DNA from: Chalciporus piperatus
Lineage: Eukaryota > Basidiomycota > Agaricomycetes > Boletales > Boletaceae
Reading direction: 5' to 3'
Assembly (NCBI GenBank): GCA_038093975.1
Contig: JBBPTG010000164.1
Coordinates: forward strand, 1-55,434
DNA: 55,434 bases
Shown here: positions 21,728 through 32,985 of the stretch, in pieces
How the letters are laid out: every line of letters starts with the position of its first letter
Numbering within the stretch: the first letter of the stretch is position 1
Translations under genes and position numbers: made by a program
The notes under the pieces: generated by a model
Told to the model about the DNA's origin: nothing
Database searches by the model: none
What the model saw: only the letters and a program-made list of their open reading frames with translations

Positions 21728-22544
21728 TGGCCCTCTAGGACGGCCACTGTGGGGTGGACCCAGAAAGTGATGTGTCGTCGACCACACAAAGCAGTTGTTG
21801 GCCGTCTTGGACGGCCACTCGGGGTGGCACATTCGAAGTCACGTGACCTGTCGTCAGCCGCCCACATTGGCCGTCCTGGACGGCCATCGGTATCAGCACG
21901 GTTGCACGGCTTATTGCGAGAACGTCGCTTTCGCTTTTGCTCTGTAGCCTATGCTGTGGTGGTCATGTTCTCGACAATATTTTCCGCAATGGCCAAGCTG
22001 TTCATATGATGTATGTGGCCTACCCTAGTCATATATAGATTGTTATGTGTATCTGTGGCACCACATGGCCGTCCAGGACGGCCAACTCGCAGTGCTCATC
22101 ACTGTCACGTGGTGTGGCCCAGTGGCAATCCCATGGTTCTAACCCTAATCTAGGGTTTATTCAGCCCCTGCACACAGTGGCCGTCCAGGACGGCCAACGA
22201 CACCTGGGTACAGAGCTCAGACGTACAGGCATGGACTCAGGCATACAGCGCCCAAGCTTCATCCCTCCGTTACATTTGCCGCTCTCGTCCTTCTTCAACA
22301 CTCAAGGTGTACTACATGGCTTGCTCAACCTCTCCATTTCTTCCCTCTTCTCGTTCCCCTGACACTTGAGTACAGCTGCACACCACGGCCATCCTGGACG
22401 GCCATACAGCAGCGCTGCTGTATGGCCGTCCAGGACGGCCAACTCGCAGTGCTCATCCCCGTCACGTGGTGTGCCCACCCATGGTTCTAACCCTAATCTA
22501 GGGTTTATTCAGCCCCTGCACACGATGGCCGTCCAGGACGGCCA
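21728..22544. repeat. Palindrome cluster 3
   Basis: Exact palindromes start at 21868, 22066, 22178, 22423 and 22526; variants at 21728, 21799 and 22386; a half copy at about 22588. The pair at 22386/22423 forms a larger perfect palindrome without a loop (22392-22435, 22-bp arms meeting at AGCGCT). CACGTG occurs next to several copies. Confidence 0.92.
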
Positions 22545-22690
22545 AGTCAGGTTGCACGCGCGGTGCCGTGGGGGGTGCCCACCCATCTGGCCGTCCACGC
22601 AGGGCAGCGTACATGGTTCTAACCCTAGGGTAGGGTTTAGTCTAGCCCTAGGGTCGGCCAAAACCAACCCTACATAGTCTCATAACCCTA
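22138..22690. repeat. Telomere-like inverted block II
   Basis: TTCTAACCCTAATCTAGGGT recurs at 22138 and 22485, each time ahead of TTATTCAGCCCCTGCACAC and a palindrome. A CCCTAGGGTAGGGTTTAG version at 22622 leads into CCCTAGGGTCGGCC and CAACCCTACATAGTCTCATA, matching block I at 11081-11262. This is the rightmost telomere-like sequence and marks the inner edge of the subtelomere. Confidence 0.88.
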
Positions 22691-23051
22691 AGGAATGTTA
22701 AGAAAGACTGGGTACACGGATGTGCTAACCTTCCTGGTCGAGTTTCAATGATAAGATCTTGTCCCGGGCTTGACTGATTTCGACAAAAGTTTGTCATGCC
22801 ACACCCTAGGACATACGCCGCATATCAGTTGATTACCTCTTTCACGAAAGCGTCCGCTCGTTCCTTCCCGGTGATGTTCTTGTGCCCTGACCCAGGATAA
22901 AGTGACAAAGTGAGACACAAATGAAGTCACATTTGGCTATGACATCCCGGCGCACGACGTCGGGAGGTTCAGTACTCGATCCTAAACAGTGATATCTTGT
23001 ACCACTGGCATATCTACCCAACCAGATGAATTCTCCGTTGATCCAACCCGA
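22691..23051. other. 3' flank of the SCYL1 gene
   Basis: No gene is supported. The part from about 22823 onward is duplicated, with mismatches, at 31726-31870. Confidence 0.5.
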
Positions 23052-26000
23052 TCATTTGACCATGGGAGCGGTATTCTTCTTCTGCTCCTTGAGCTTTTCG
23101 ATGCGCTAATTCACGACCGTAAGTCTGGCTCATTGTGTACACTACCACCAGAAACGTACCAGACGCCGTTCCTCCTTTCTTCTTGCCATTTCACTCGCCT
23201 TGTCTTCCTTGGACATTCCTGCAGTCAGTGTGGGAACTGATTCTGCCTCGCCTGGTAGAGGGGGGCTTATTGGAGTATGGCGCGGACTACGCGCGGGTGA
23301 AACAGCCGTTGGTTTGGTCGGCAGGCCGCCCGATCTTCGAGCTTGGGCTGAAGCCTGGGGCTGAGGCGTGACTGCGCGAGGAAGGTGTTGCGGGGAAGCC
23401 CATAAACCGTTCGAGTTGCTTGTCGTAGCACCCAAGGTACCCCAATCATCTACTGGAGATAACAAAAGTAAAGGATCCCGACATCACAAGGGTTCCAAAT
23501 TGCTCACCATTCGGCGTACTTGGGACGGAAATGCTAAACCCGAGATCACCAGCTGGCTTTAAATTGGGACTGGTTGCAGGTGGGACGCTCTCGAATGCAC
23601 CTAAAGCAATTTGGAGATGAATAAGAATTCAGGAGGAGGGACAACATACCCCAATCCCCTTCGTCAGCATCCATGTCGATCAGGTCATCATTACCCCACG
23701 GATTCCCTCCTTCTTCGGCGGCGACTTGGTCAGCAAGTCGCGCTGCAACGGTTTTGGCGTTCGGCTTGTTTGCGCCGAGTTTTAAACCCTTCGGTTGCGC
23801 GACCCCGAGAGAGGGAGGCTTGCTTGCTTGGATTTCCATTCCATTACTGGGTGGGGCAAAACTACCGGCAATAGGTGGCGTCGAAGCGGGTCGGTCATGC
23901 GAGTTCGCAATGGTGCTCTGCATCTCGCTCGGAGCGAGCTGGTAAAGGTATCCCCGTGAGATGTGAGTGGACATTCGTGGAAGACATTACCTTTCGCCCG
24001 ATAGAAGAGATAGCCCAACCAGCTAAAGCCCCGGCAGCGCCTGTCGCGGAGTTGACAAGGTTGGTTTGCGTGAGGCCGCCTGGAATTGAAAACGCCGCAT
24101 CCGCGTTTCCTTCCCCTTCGACCAGGGCTGTTTCGGGCTGTACAATGGTGAGCTGGCGAATATGGTGCGAAAACGAGAGAAATCTCACCATAGAAGCTGC
24201 ATGTGCTTCCAGCCGCTTGATAAACGACTCCAATGCCTTGAAAGCTTGATCACGCACAACCCTAATAAATGTTTGGCAAGACCCTGCGCAAGAAGACTCT
24301 GGAGCTCACTTTTCTTTATCGAGAGTGGCAGACGCGATGCTCGGAACTACCTTTGCGGCCACATCTTCGATGCTAAAACACTCGCTTGTCGCCATGAAAG
24401 CCATTAAACCCGCCGTTCGCGCATGGATGAAAGGATCCTTGAGCGCCTTAGAGAATGCAGGGACGAGGACCTTCTGCTTGGCATTGTAACCCAGGGAAGG
24501 CCCAAGCCGACCGATAAGAATACAGGTGTTTGTTCTTATAGAAGCCTCGGGGTCGTTTTGAAGGCGTGCCAGATGACGAAGAAGGTCGTTATTGAGTATG
24601 CGATCGCTGAGCTGATCGTGGAAGTGATCAGATGAGAGCGTTTGATCAGACGCGCAAAGCACTCACTTTTGGCGACAGAAGGACAATGGCGCGTACTGTA
24701 GCCTCGCGAATAACAGCGACCGTATCTGTGAATCCAGATTGCTAGTCAAAGCGATCAGTGCAACCTCGCAGACAGATGGAAAGAGGGTGTACATACTAGA
24801 TTAGGCCACACTTTCTCAACGACGGCCGTCTTATCGAGCTTATCTGCATACTCTGAGAGGTTATCGAGCAGCGCCATTCGCGTACCTCGATCAGAACTAG
24901 CGTAAAGTTTGATGAGTGGTCCCAGGACTGAACTACCATAGTTATCCGGCGAGACATTCTTTCCGAACTGCAAGACTAGAGGGACGATCGTTGCTGCAGA
25001 CGCGCCACCGTACTCGAGGGCAGCGACAAGCGAAGGAAGTACTCGAAAAGAAGCGAATTCGGGAGGAAACGAAGAGGCCGATTCTTTGAGCGTACTGTAC
25101 TACAACCATGAACAGTTATTCGCGTGGAATATCGTCGCACTCACCGAAGAAGAGTGGCTTTTTCAGCCTCGCCCCCCAAACTGAAGTTATCGAGGCCGGC
25201 ACAAACCTTCACCAAGCGATTGCTGGAAAAGAACGCGGAGCCCTCCCCGGCTGTTTCTGCCATTCCTGTATCTAAGAATATTTTCGGAGTCATGCGTCCC
25301 TTGGGGTTCGGGTTGAGAAGTTTCTTGAATGACGGAAATACGGGCAGGGGTATCGAGCCCCGAGACGAAGGTTGAGGTGGTGGGTGCGGAGGCTCCGCGG
25401 TTTCGGGCAGGGGGTGGGTAGGGTTGAATACGGAATGTAGCAACAGACCGAGCGCGTAACCATCTGCAGCAGGTATAGGGCCACTACACGCAATGTGACT
25501 TCCGTCGTGAGGCTATATAAAGAAAACTTACTCTTTTAGTGTCGACCAACCACTTTTCTTGACCTCAGGAGGTGCACGGGACATGGCTCCTGAAAGCAGG
25601 CCGCCCATCGTCTAGGTTGAATTAACGACGAGCTACATGCTCGACAAACCGACTCACATAAAGGACTGCATTCTCGTCTTTGGGATTACTCAATACTTCG
25701 AAACCACCCAGTTTCCATTCTCCGGACGGCGATATGAAGATAGCATCGGTACGTATGTTGCCATGCGTTGACGTAGCGGAGTCGTTGACGAATGCAAGAG
25801 CTACCTGGTAATAGGATAGCCTTCAACGGAATCGAAACGAACACGGGACGCTCGAACCTACCGATATTCGATGTAGTCCCCAAATCAGCCAATCCTGTCT
25901 CTCCTGCTGGCTCTTGGACGCCCATGTTTGCAGTGCACCTGATAGAGGTCGCACAGGCTCGGTCATGATATGAATAGAGCTATCGGTTTCTACGACGTCT

Positions 26001-26324
26001 ATGAATTTGAGTACATCGGGGTGCCGGATGGTTCGTAGCTTGCGCAAGGCATTCTTCGCGAGCGGAATCGTGGACTTGTTGTGTGGGTGAACGAGATCGT
26101 ATTCGAAGACCGAAACAGGACTGCCATCCTCCTACGAGCTGATACGGTCAGTGTATGTTCTGAATGAGATGGTGACAGGGAAGTACACGTTTCGTGGCAT
26201 CGTACAAGACCCATAAGGTATCGCAAGAGGCTACCTTCGCGCCGAGGGTAAAGGGTAAGTTGATGCCTGACTTCTGGACGAGCGTTGAGACAGCTGCAGA
26301 GCCTAGATTGCGTAGATAGTCCAT
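23052..26324 (-). CDS. SCYL1/Cex1-like pseudokinase with HEAT repeats
   Basis: Minus-strand, many short exons, start ATG at 26324 (MDYLRNLGSAAVSTLVQ), stop at 23052. The family acts in tRNA export and COPI-related Golgi traffic. The N-terminal kinase-like domain lacks an evident catalytic set and includes RKLRTIRHPDVLKFIDVVET and the stretch STHGNIRTDAIFIS in place of a catalytic HRD loop. A central HEAT-repeat region follows (EASIRTNTCILIGRLGPSLG; HARTAGLMAFMATSECFS). The C-terminus has Ser/Pro-rich linkers with DDWGTLG and a basic coiled coil ending EKLKEQKKNTAPMVK, as in SCYL1. It lies 244 bp downstream of the dipeptidase gene on the same strand. Two broken fragments of this gene occur elsewhere in the window. 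Confidence 0.9.
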
Positions 26325-26568
26325 TACCAGGACCTATAAACTGTCGTCCGAAACCAGAATGGGCGCGAGGCTGGCTGCACGTCGAGTGATACAGTTCCGT
26401 CAGGCAAACTTGATTCAATTCTCTGACAAGGACCCCGATTTAGAAATGCACCCAGTCGGCCACATCAGCTCTTTGAGATCATGCAGTAAAATGATCAGGC
26501 ATGTCCTGAAGCTGCTAGATTGTTCCGAAGTAACATCACGAATAAGCTATGGTCCATCCAATACGTGT

Positions 26569-28430
26569 TCAAAGCTCTGTTCTCGGTAAATCCTCTCGCT
26601 TGTCGTAAATATCATAAGCTGCTGGAGTGCCTGCAGCTTGCAACTCGCGTGCAACCTTCTCCACGCCAGCAAACACACGAAGAAGATTTCCTCCCGTCAA
26701 ACCCGCTAGGTCGTACTTGTCCCAACCACGGCGGTAAAGCTCTGCAACCTAAAGTAACGTTGAGAAGAAAGCCTCGTGACTGGAAGGAGATCATTACGAG
26801 TGCGGGGTACTTCGAGACGTCCTCCAGTCCATTGGGGGTGTCTCCAATTCCGTCGTAGTCGCTGCCAATGCCGACACTAAAAGCGCTGGCTTAACACATG
26901 TCGGGTCAACAAGCAAGGAGAAACGTACTGCTTCTTGCCAGCGATCTTAGCGATATGATCAACGTGGTTGGCCACAGTCTTGACGTTAGCCTCGCCCTCT
27001 GGAGCGACGAAAGCGGGCGCAAAGTTAACCTAGCTGGCGTTAGACAGGAGTGACGGCTATCGTTCATGTCTACAAACCATGATCACGCCGTCCTTCTTTC
27101 CATCACCCGTTCCAATTAGGCCGAGAACTTCATCAGGAACGTTGCGAGCGACGTTATGCACAGCCCTCGCTGAAGAATGCGACCAGATGACAGGTGCTTT
27201 AGAGTGCAAAATTGCTTGCGTCGCAGTCATGTCGGAAGTGTGCGAGAGATCGACCAACATTCCGAGTCTGTTCATTTCCTCGACAAGCTTGAATCCAATG
27301 GGGCTAGAAGCATATCAGTTGATCAACATCGTCGATATGAGACGCTCGTCACCTCAAACCATAGTGTAGCGGAGCGATCTGTGTCAAATAACCAGCCGAA
27401 TCCGCGAACGCATTGTGACACATGTGAGTGAGAGTCACATATCGGACGCCAAGCGCGTGATACTGTCGGAGGACTGAAAGAGAGTTTCCCAATTGATGTC
27501 CGCTGTGAATCGTCTCAGTAAATCTCCTCGCAAGCTGGAAACGGAGTCTTACCCCTCAACACCGAGCAAACTGGCGATCTTTCCCTGAGAGATGACTTGT
27601 TTGATATCCTCTGAACGCAGTGCATAGCCGAACGTCTGGAGCGTGTTAACTCTGAGCCGAGGAGAGCAGCGGGTTAAGTGCTCACGTCCGGATACTTGTC
27701 GATGAGGCCTTTCGCAACATCGATCTGTTCCAGCGTGTCGCTGAGTCGATTGTTAGGTGATTGCGGAAATAGAGAGGTCCAATCAACATACCGCACTCTC
27801 CATGTCGCGTCCAAAAAGTCCTTTCCCTCTGCCGACTTATCGGGACAGCTTACATACACAGACCTACACTCCATTCGAATTCATTCGACAACAAAGAAAG
27901 TGAAAAGATGCGCACCAGAAGAATCCACCTACTTTTCCTTTGCGTAAACGAGGAATATCGACATGCATGGGCATGTTTCCTTCGAGAGGAATAGCTGTGA
28001 CATTGTTTCGGAAATCAAGCCTTGCCACCTCGGGTAAATCTGAGGGTCGGGTCGTTTACATGGGGTATGCGTCTCTGAAATATTTCCATACCGATGTGAC
28101 CATCCTGAGTTGATGTGTTAGCCACGACATGCACATGAAGAAGAGGAAGGGACGCACAATTATGGGGGCAGAGTCGAGCAACCTGAGGGCAGCAAGATCT
28201 GGATTCCTGGGGAGTTTTCCTGACCAGCCACGGTCTCTCAAGTGCCCCGGATCAATCAGAGCAAGCACGGCGCCGATAATGAAGATAGCGCCCAAGATAG
28301 TCCAGACGACTGAGCGAATGTGGAGAGCACGGGTGCGTTGCTGAGAGGCTATGAATTCTGCGTCGTCGTGTGCATAGTTGCGCTGTCCTGACTCCTCGCT
28401 CTGAATGAGAGGTTGTGTTTCGCTGCTCAT
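26569..28430 (-). CDS. Membrane dipeptidase (renal dipeptidase family)
   Basis: A zinc metallodipeptidase of peptidase family M19, start ATG at 28430 ([14 protein letters not shown]), stop at 26569. A single N-terminal transmembrane segment ([18 protein letters not shown], about 28260-28320) predicts a type II membrane anchor. Active-site signatures are present: DGH-I-D near the start of the catalytic domain, [19 protein letters not shown] and GSDYDG. The gene ends with [12 protein letters not shown], a typical family C-terminal element. Many short introns interrupt it. The HxD zinc-binding motif is encoded by a 13-nt microexon at 28092-28104 flanked by normal splice sites (CTCAG and GTATGG). 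Gene structure is well supported although not every intron was mapped. Confidence 0.92.
28092..28104 (-). other. 13-nt microexon encoding the dipeptidase HxD motif
   Basis: The exon GATGGTCACATCG joins ...APII on one side and ...DLPEVARL on the other, restoring the family motif DGHIDLP. Without it the active site and frame are lost. Confidence 0.75.
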
Positions 28431-29132
28431 GGTGGTGAACAGAAACCTACTGGTCGTTGATTGCAACGTTGACTGGTCGGGTCAGGACCCGTGTCTGCCA
28501 CTTGGGAACTGTTTCTACCCTATGTCGGATCCGGATGACATAGCCAATCACACGTAATATTCCCTGACGTCATGATCCTACTCTTGTTGCATCTCAACCC
28601 ACCGAGTGACACTCCCCAGCCAGACAAGCAAAGGAAAGCAAACAATTTGTTCCAAGGTATCGACTCGGTTCGAGCAAGCCGTACACGATGGGCAATTTTT
28701 AATCGTGTATAGACTGTGGGGAGCTAGTAGTAACAGACTCGGAGTGGTTCTAGATCTGCTTTCTCGATATTTCGACCCTCGCACCTGCATCATCGTATAA
28801 TGTGGTACAATTGACAACGACAGCGAAGCTTAAGGATCACCATGTTCGTCCTATATACTACTTTAGACATCCTACAGCATCGTCGTATTGGAGCCGCCAC
28901 ACGTAGCGGAAAGTTCTAGCTACTTTGACACATGGGGCGATTATTTAGACCTTTTGCCTGTCATCTGTATACTGATTGAGACCTCTCTCTTGTCTTCTCT
29001 GGACGCGCTAGCCGGCCCTTCAGTCAAACGAATGCCGTTCGGACTCGGGGCCCAATGGTTCGTCCGGGCCGGACCGATCTCACGATCTTCGAGCTGTTAC
29101 GGAATGAGTTTTTCCACTGAACTTCCAGGATC
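28431..29132. other. Divergent intergenic region
   Basis: This lies between the starts of the dipeptidase (minus) and F-box (plus) genes, so it should contain both promoters. No specific motif could be supported. Confidence 0.4.
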
Positions 29133-31471
29133 ATGTCAGGACTCTCACATCTTCCAGAAGACATTCTCCTTCGCATCGTATCCTTTTTCTCACCGCCGGA
29201 TATTATCCGTCTTCGACAGGTAAGCATGGCTGAGATCATCGATGTGTTGATTACCGCTGATGCCCCGCTGGATCAATTCGATGATTTAGGTCGCTAAGGT
29301 ATTGTATTCAATGACACTAGTTTTCACCCATTGTGCCTTCGGCACAGGCTACATTATTTATTTTGCCAGAATATAATAAAGGTACAAATAGTAAAGGTAG
29401 AGGAAATGCACTGGCAACATTTGGAAAGTGCGAAATATATATATTTGTTTATGACATCCATGATTCGGCACAAATCTCTATTGGGGACCTCCTTCAGCTC
29501 ATGATACATATACCCCGCTACTGCTCGTAGAGATAGCCAGTCTTTCTTGTACCCGTACTTCATGGTCCCTGTATAGAGTGTGGTCCTGTTCTGTCCACCC
29601 ACCCATCTCAGTGTTTCCCACTGTTGGCCATGGCAGGCTTCTAATGTACTCATATTTTCTCCTACTGCTTTTAAATCTCAGGGGCTTGCAGAGGGGTCAG
29701 GGCAGTGCTACATACATGCAATATGATATTATGAAATAGAGAACACAGTGACTGACCCCCTGGATGAGTAGGTACTTATGATATTCATATTTTTCACTGT
29801 ATAAGAGGGGGGGCTGGTGCTATATGTGTGCTGCAGTGCTCGAGACAGCCCCCCAAAAGGATCGTGCTGTGTAGTTCCAGTACTTATCCGAGTCGTGCTG
29901 TGCAGTTGCAGTACGCGAAAGTCCGAGAAAGGAAAAACCACATGGTTTGGGCCTTTGCCGACGCAAGCGAAATAAGCGCCGGGTAGGTCATGTGCTTTTT
30001 TCGTCGCGCGTTAGTTAGTTGATACCAACCCGTGGTTTGGATCCGTGCATACAAAAATGCAGCACTTCCCCGACCTCCAGGACCATACCTACGTGCCGGT
30101 GACAAAGAGGGATTCATGTTCCTCGAGCGTGCTTTAGTCCAATCTGCAAAGTTGGAACCTTGGTCTACTCGTAACTGCCATCTGGATCATGTTTACACCC
30201 CCTCCAGATTTGGCGACCATGTGAACCGGTGGCATTTAACGCAATGGGGATCATGGTTTATCGCAACCATCAAGTCATCCGTAGTCTACGGTAGCCTCAA
30301 CTCTGACGACCCGCAAACTCATGTCTTGTTTCGTTTGGACGACTCCAGCGGAGGCATCGATCTCCTCCGGTATGCAGACACGGTCACTCTCGCGGGTCAT
30401 CCCGTCACATACGTGCTTCTCAGGCCTCGGAGAAGTGGTTATTTGTAAGTTTCCATTGTATTGAACCAGTGACTGATAGCATGAAAATGTGATAGGACCC
30501 TGTTGAAGATCGTTGGCCACTTTAGTTCATCACTATCACTAGAGGCCGCCATTCCGCTTTCATATCCAGGACACGATGAGGTTGCGTATTTTACTGCCGG
30601 TCCACAATACGTCTGCATCTATCGCAAAAGGATGCCAAATGACGAGGGATTTAATTTCGCGCTGTTTGACGTGACAACGGAGAAGATATACCATCTTCCA
30701 GCATTCAAGTCTAGCGTAGTAAGTTTGGTATGTCGTCACCTCTCTGGCCATAATAAACTGGAATCACAGGCACCGGAAATACTCGAGCCTCTCGAGCATG
30801 CGGCGCGTAACCATTATGAGCGCGAGGCGAACTTCCTCTTAACAAGCACCCATGTTCTTGTCACCCTCGACGTCTGGAGTCCGGTGCGCCACATACAGGC
30901 ATTCCGCCTTCCTTCCGAAGTCGAGTCCAATGCTACTGATTCCAACGGGTTGTTACGGATGACACACGAAGGGATACTATTCGAGCTCGATGGATCACCT
31001 CTGTGGGTCCTCCGTGGGAATACGGTCACCAATGTTGGAGGGGTGCAGACGACAGAGATACGAGCCATGTGCGAGCACCGTCAATCCGACGACTTTGACC
31101 CCGACGCCCAGGAGTACAGCGCCATAGACCTCACTCTAACGGCTTCAAATTCTCCCGAAATTGGAACAATCACACTCTCACAATATACCCCCTTGATCTC
31201 TTTCGAGGATAAGGTTGTGAAGTTCGAGGTAGAAAGTTCGGAGGATGGGTTTGGACGCGGTGTGTGCTGCTTCGTGTCGCGCAACGAAAATTCGGCTGGC
31301 ATTCAAACGTTTTCTGTGGATGCGAGCGGACCAGTTTGTCGGGTTGATCGCGGGCCAAGGAGCGATGTGACCATGCCTTATTACTGGAAGAACCCGATAG
31401 AATTTGATCCATGGAATGGCAAGGTTTGTTATTATGTGGCGGATGACATCACGGTCTATAAATTTGTATGA
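29133..31471 (+). CDS. F-box protein, possibly interrupted
   Basis: The first exon (29133-29219) encodes a clear F-box start, LPEDILLRIVSFFSPPDIIRLRQ, predicting an adaptor for SKP1-cullin ubiquitin ligases. After an intron, exon 2 begins at 29290 (VAKVLYSMTL). The continuation VVWIRAYKNAALPRPPGPYL is found only from about 30028, and the remainder runs to 30444 and, after a ~50-bp intron, from about 30495 to 31471 (WD-like beta-rich C-terminal region, no recognised repeat). The ~700 bp between the halves of exon 2 contain no matching coding sequence and look inserted. The allele may therefore be non-functional unless the insert is spliced out. Confidence 0.65.
29318..30025. mobile_element. 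Putative ~0.7-kb insertion splitting the F-box exon
   Basis: It lies between two pieces of one conserved F-box protein region. It contains an antisense frame (29653-29354) with protein-like sequence (WETLRWVGGQNRTTLYTG, AVAGYMYHELKEV) and two near-identical 22-bp direct repeats at 29864-29885 and 29892-29913. No terminal inverted repeat or clean target duplication was found. A long intron is the alternative. Confidence 0.4.
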
Positions 31472-31725
31472 TTTGATTTGATAGCGAATATCGTGACACT
31501 TTGTAGGATTGATTGTATCGTGCTTGTATGACTACTTGTATTCGATACCTCGGGACACGAGTGGAACACACCGAATTCTAAAAGAGGCTCTCCACGGCGC
31601 CGCAGCGGGTTGCCAGATTCGACTGGGCGCTTCCGGTGCTCTCGCAAAAGGTGGTGTCATAAATGAGTAGTTGACAAGTTTGCGCAAGTCTCGAACACAG
31701 ATGTGTAGTATGGCCTGGTTGTATT

Positions 31726-32045
31726 GAGGTTACCTCTTGCACGAGAGCATCCGCACGTTCCTTCCCAGTGATGTTTTGCCCGGGATAAAGTGACATGCAA
31801 ATGATGACCCATTTGGCTACGACATCGGGCGGGTCCAGTACTGAGTACTCAACGCTAAACAGTGATCCTGAGCCTTTCGATGCACTACATTCACGACCGT
31901 AAGTCTGGCTCATCGCATACAATACCACCAGAAACATACCAGACACCGCTCCTCCTTTCTTTTCGCCATTCCACTCGCCATCCCTTCCCTGGACATTCCT
32001 GCAGTCAGTTTTGGAGCTGGTTCTGCCTCACCTGGTAGAGCGGGG
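31726..32045 (-). pseudogene. Fragment of the SCYL1 gene (3' end plus flank)
   Basis: It matches 22823-23265 with scattered mismatches and deletions, in the same orientation. Shared phrases include GTTCCTTCCC(A/G)GTGATGTT, GGATAAAGTGACA, TTCACGACCGTAAGTCTGGC and CTGATTCTGCCTCGCCTGGT-like text. It covers the last SCYL1 exons and 3' flank only and has no open frame. Confidence 0.85.
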
Positions 32046-32985
32046 CGTGTTCCCAGCCCTTCACGAAATACTTCCTCGTTTTCATTTTCATTGCCTTCGT
32101 CTTCCCTTACTTAGCATGATATCCTTCGTCTCATGTCTGATGGCTCTGGACCACTGGACCCTCCTCGATGCCCCCGATTGATCCGATTCCCCTGGCATGG
32201 TCTCACTATGGCGTTCCAATCGCGTCAGTGAGCTACTCATATCAGTGTCATCCGCTTCGAAAACGTTTCCATGGATAGTCGAACTCGAAGGAATCTCCGA
32301 GCGGCCTAGCAGGTTTTCTCAGCGCCAAACTATGCAGAGACGGGTAGATTCACTGCCCTCAATTAAAAACCCCAGGAGGAAAGGAATGAACGTAGCGGGG
32401 ATCTGTATTGATATCATTGCAGGCAACTCGTCAAGTTCGGCAAGTGTTGCCTCTCGTATCCAGCAACAGTGAGCTCGTTGGCGAGGTGGGGACACCATCC
32501 CTTTGAGCGTGATGCAGAACGGGAGGTTGCATGCGGAGACTTCGATGAGTCGGACGATCGCTTGGACTCCCTAAACGTTTCACTGCTGAGTTAGACACCT
32601 TCAGCTTCACCCACTTTTGTTACCCTCAATCCCAGCATTATCTGTGTTAGACTGGGCACCGGATGACAGTTCAATTAGTGTAATACAAAGTACTTGGAAC
32701 TCATAGTACTCATCAGTGAAAGTCTGAGAAAAGGCGTGGTAAAGACGCGGCGGAGGTATGGTGATGCATGCCGACCTATGCCGACTCGCCAAGTCTGTGC
32801 TTCAACCGCTCGAAGCCAGAGGTTCTAGCACTTAGCTTCGCTTCAACTTGGTCCCGACTTGCCTGTCTCTGCTGATTGGGTTGTACACATCTTGAGCGAG
32901 TGGGTTCGATATGCCACTGTCCATCTAGAATCGCGACCATCCCACCGAAGCAGTAGCCTAACTCTGGACCCAAGTTGCTAGTCTG
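32046..32985. other. Intergenic stretch upstream of MED12
   Basis: No gene is supported in either strand. The MED12 promoter must be here. Confidence 0.45.

Noticed and set aside
2433..22690. A single giant cargo-carrying transposon of the Starship kind
   Set aside because: No tyrosine-recombinase captain gene, no terminal repeats and no target duplication were seen; the region looks like stacked subtelomeric units.
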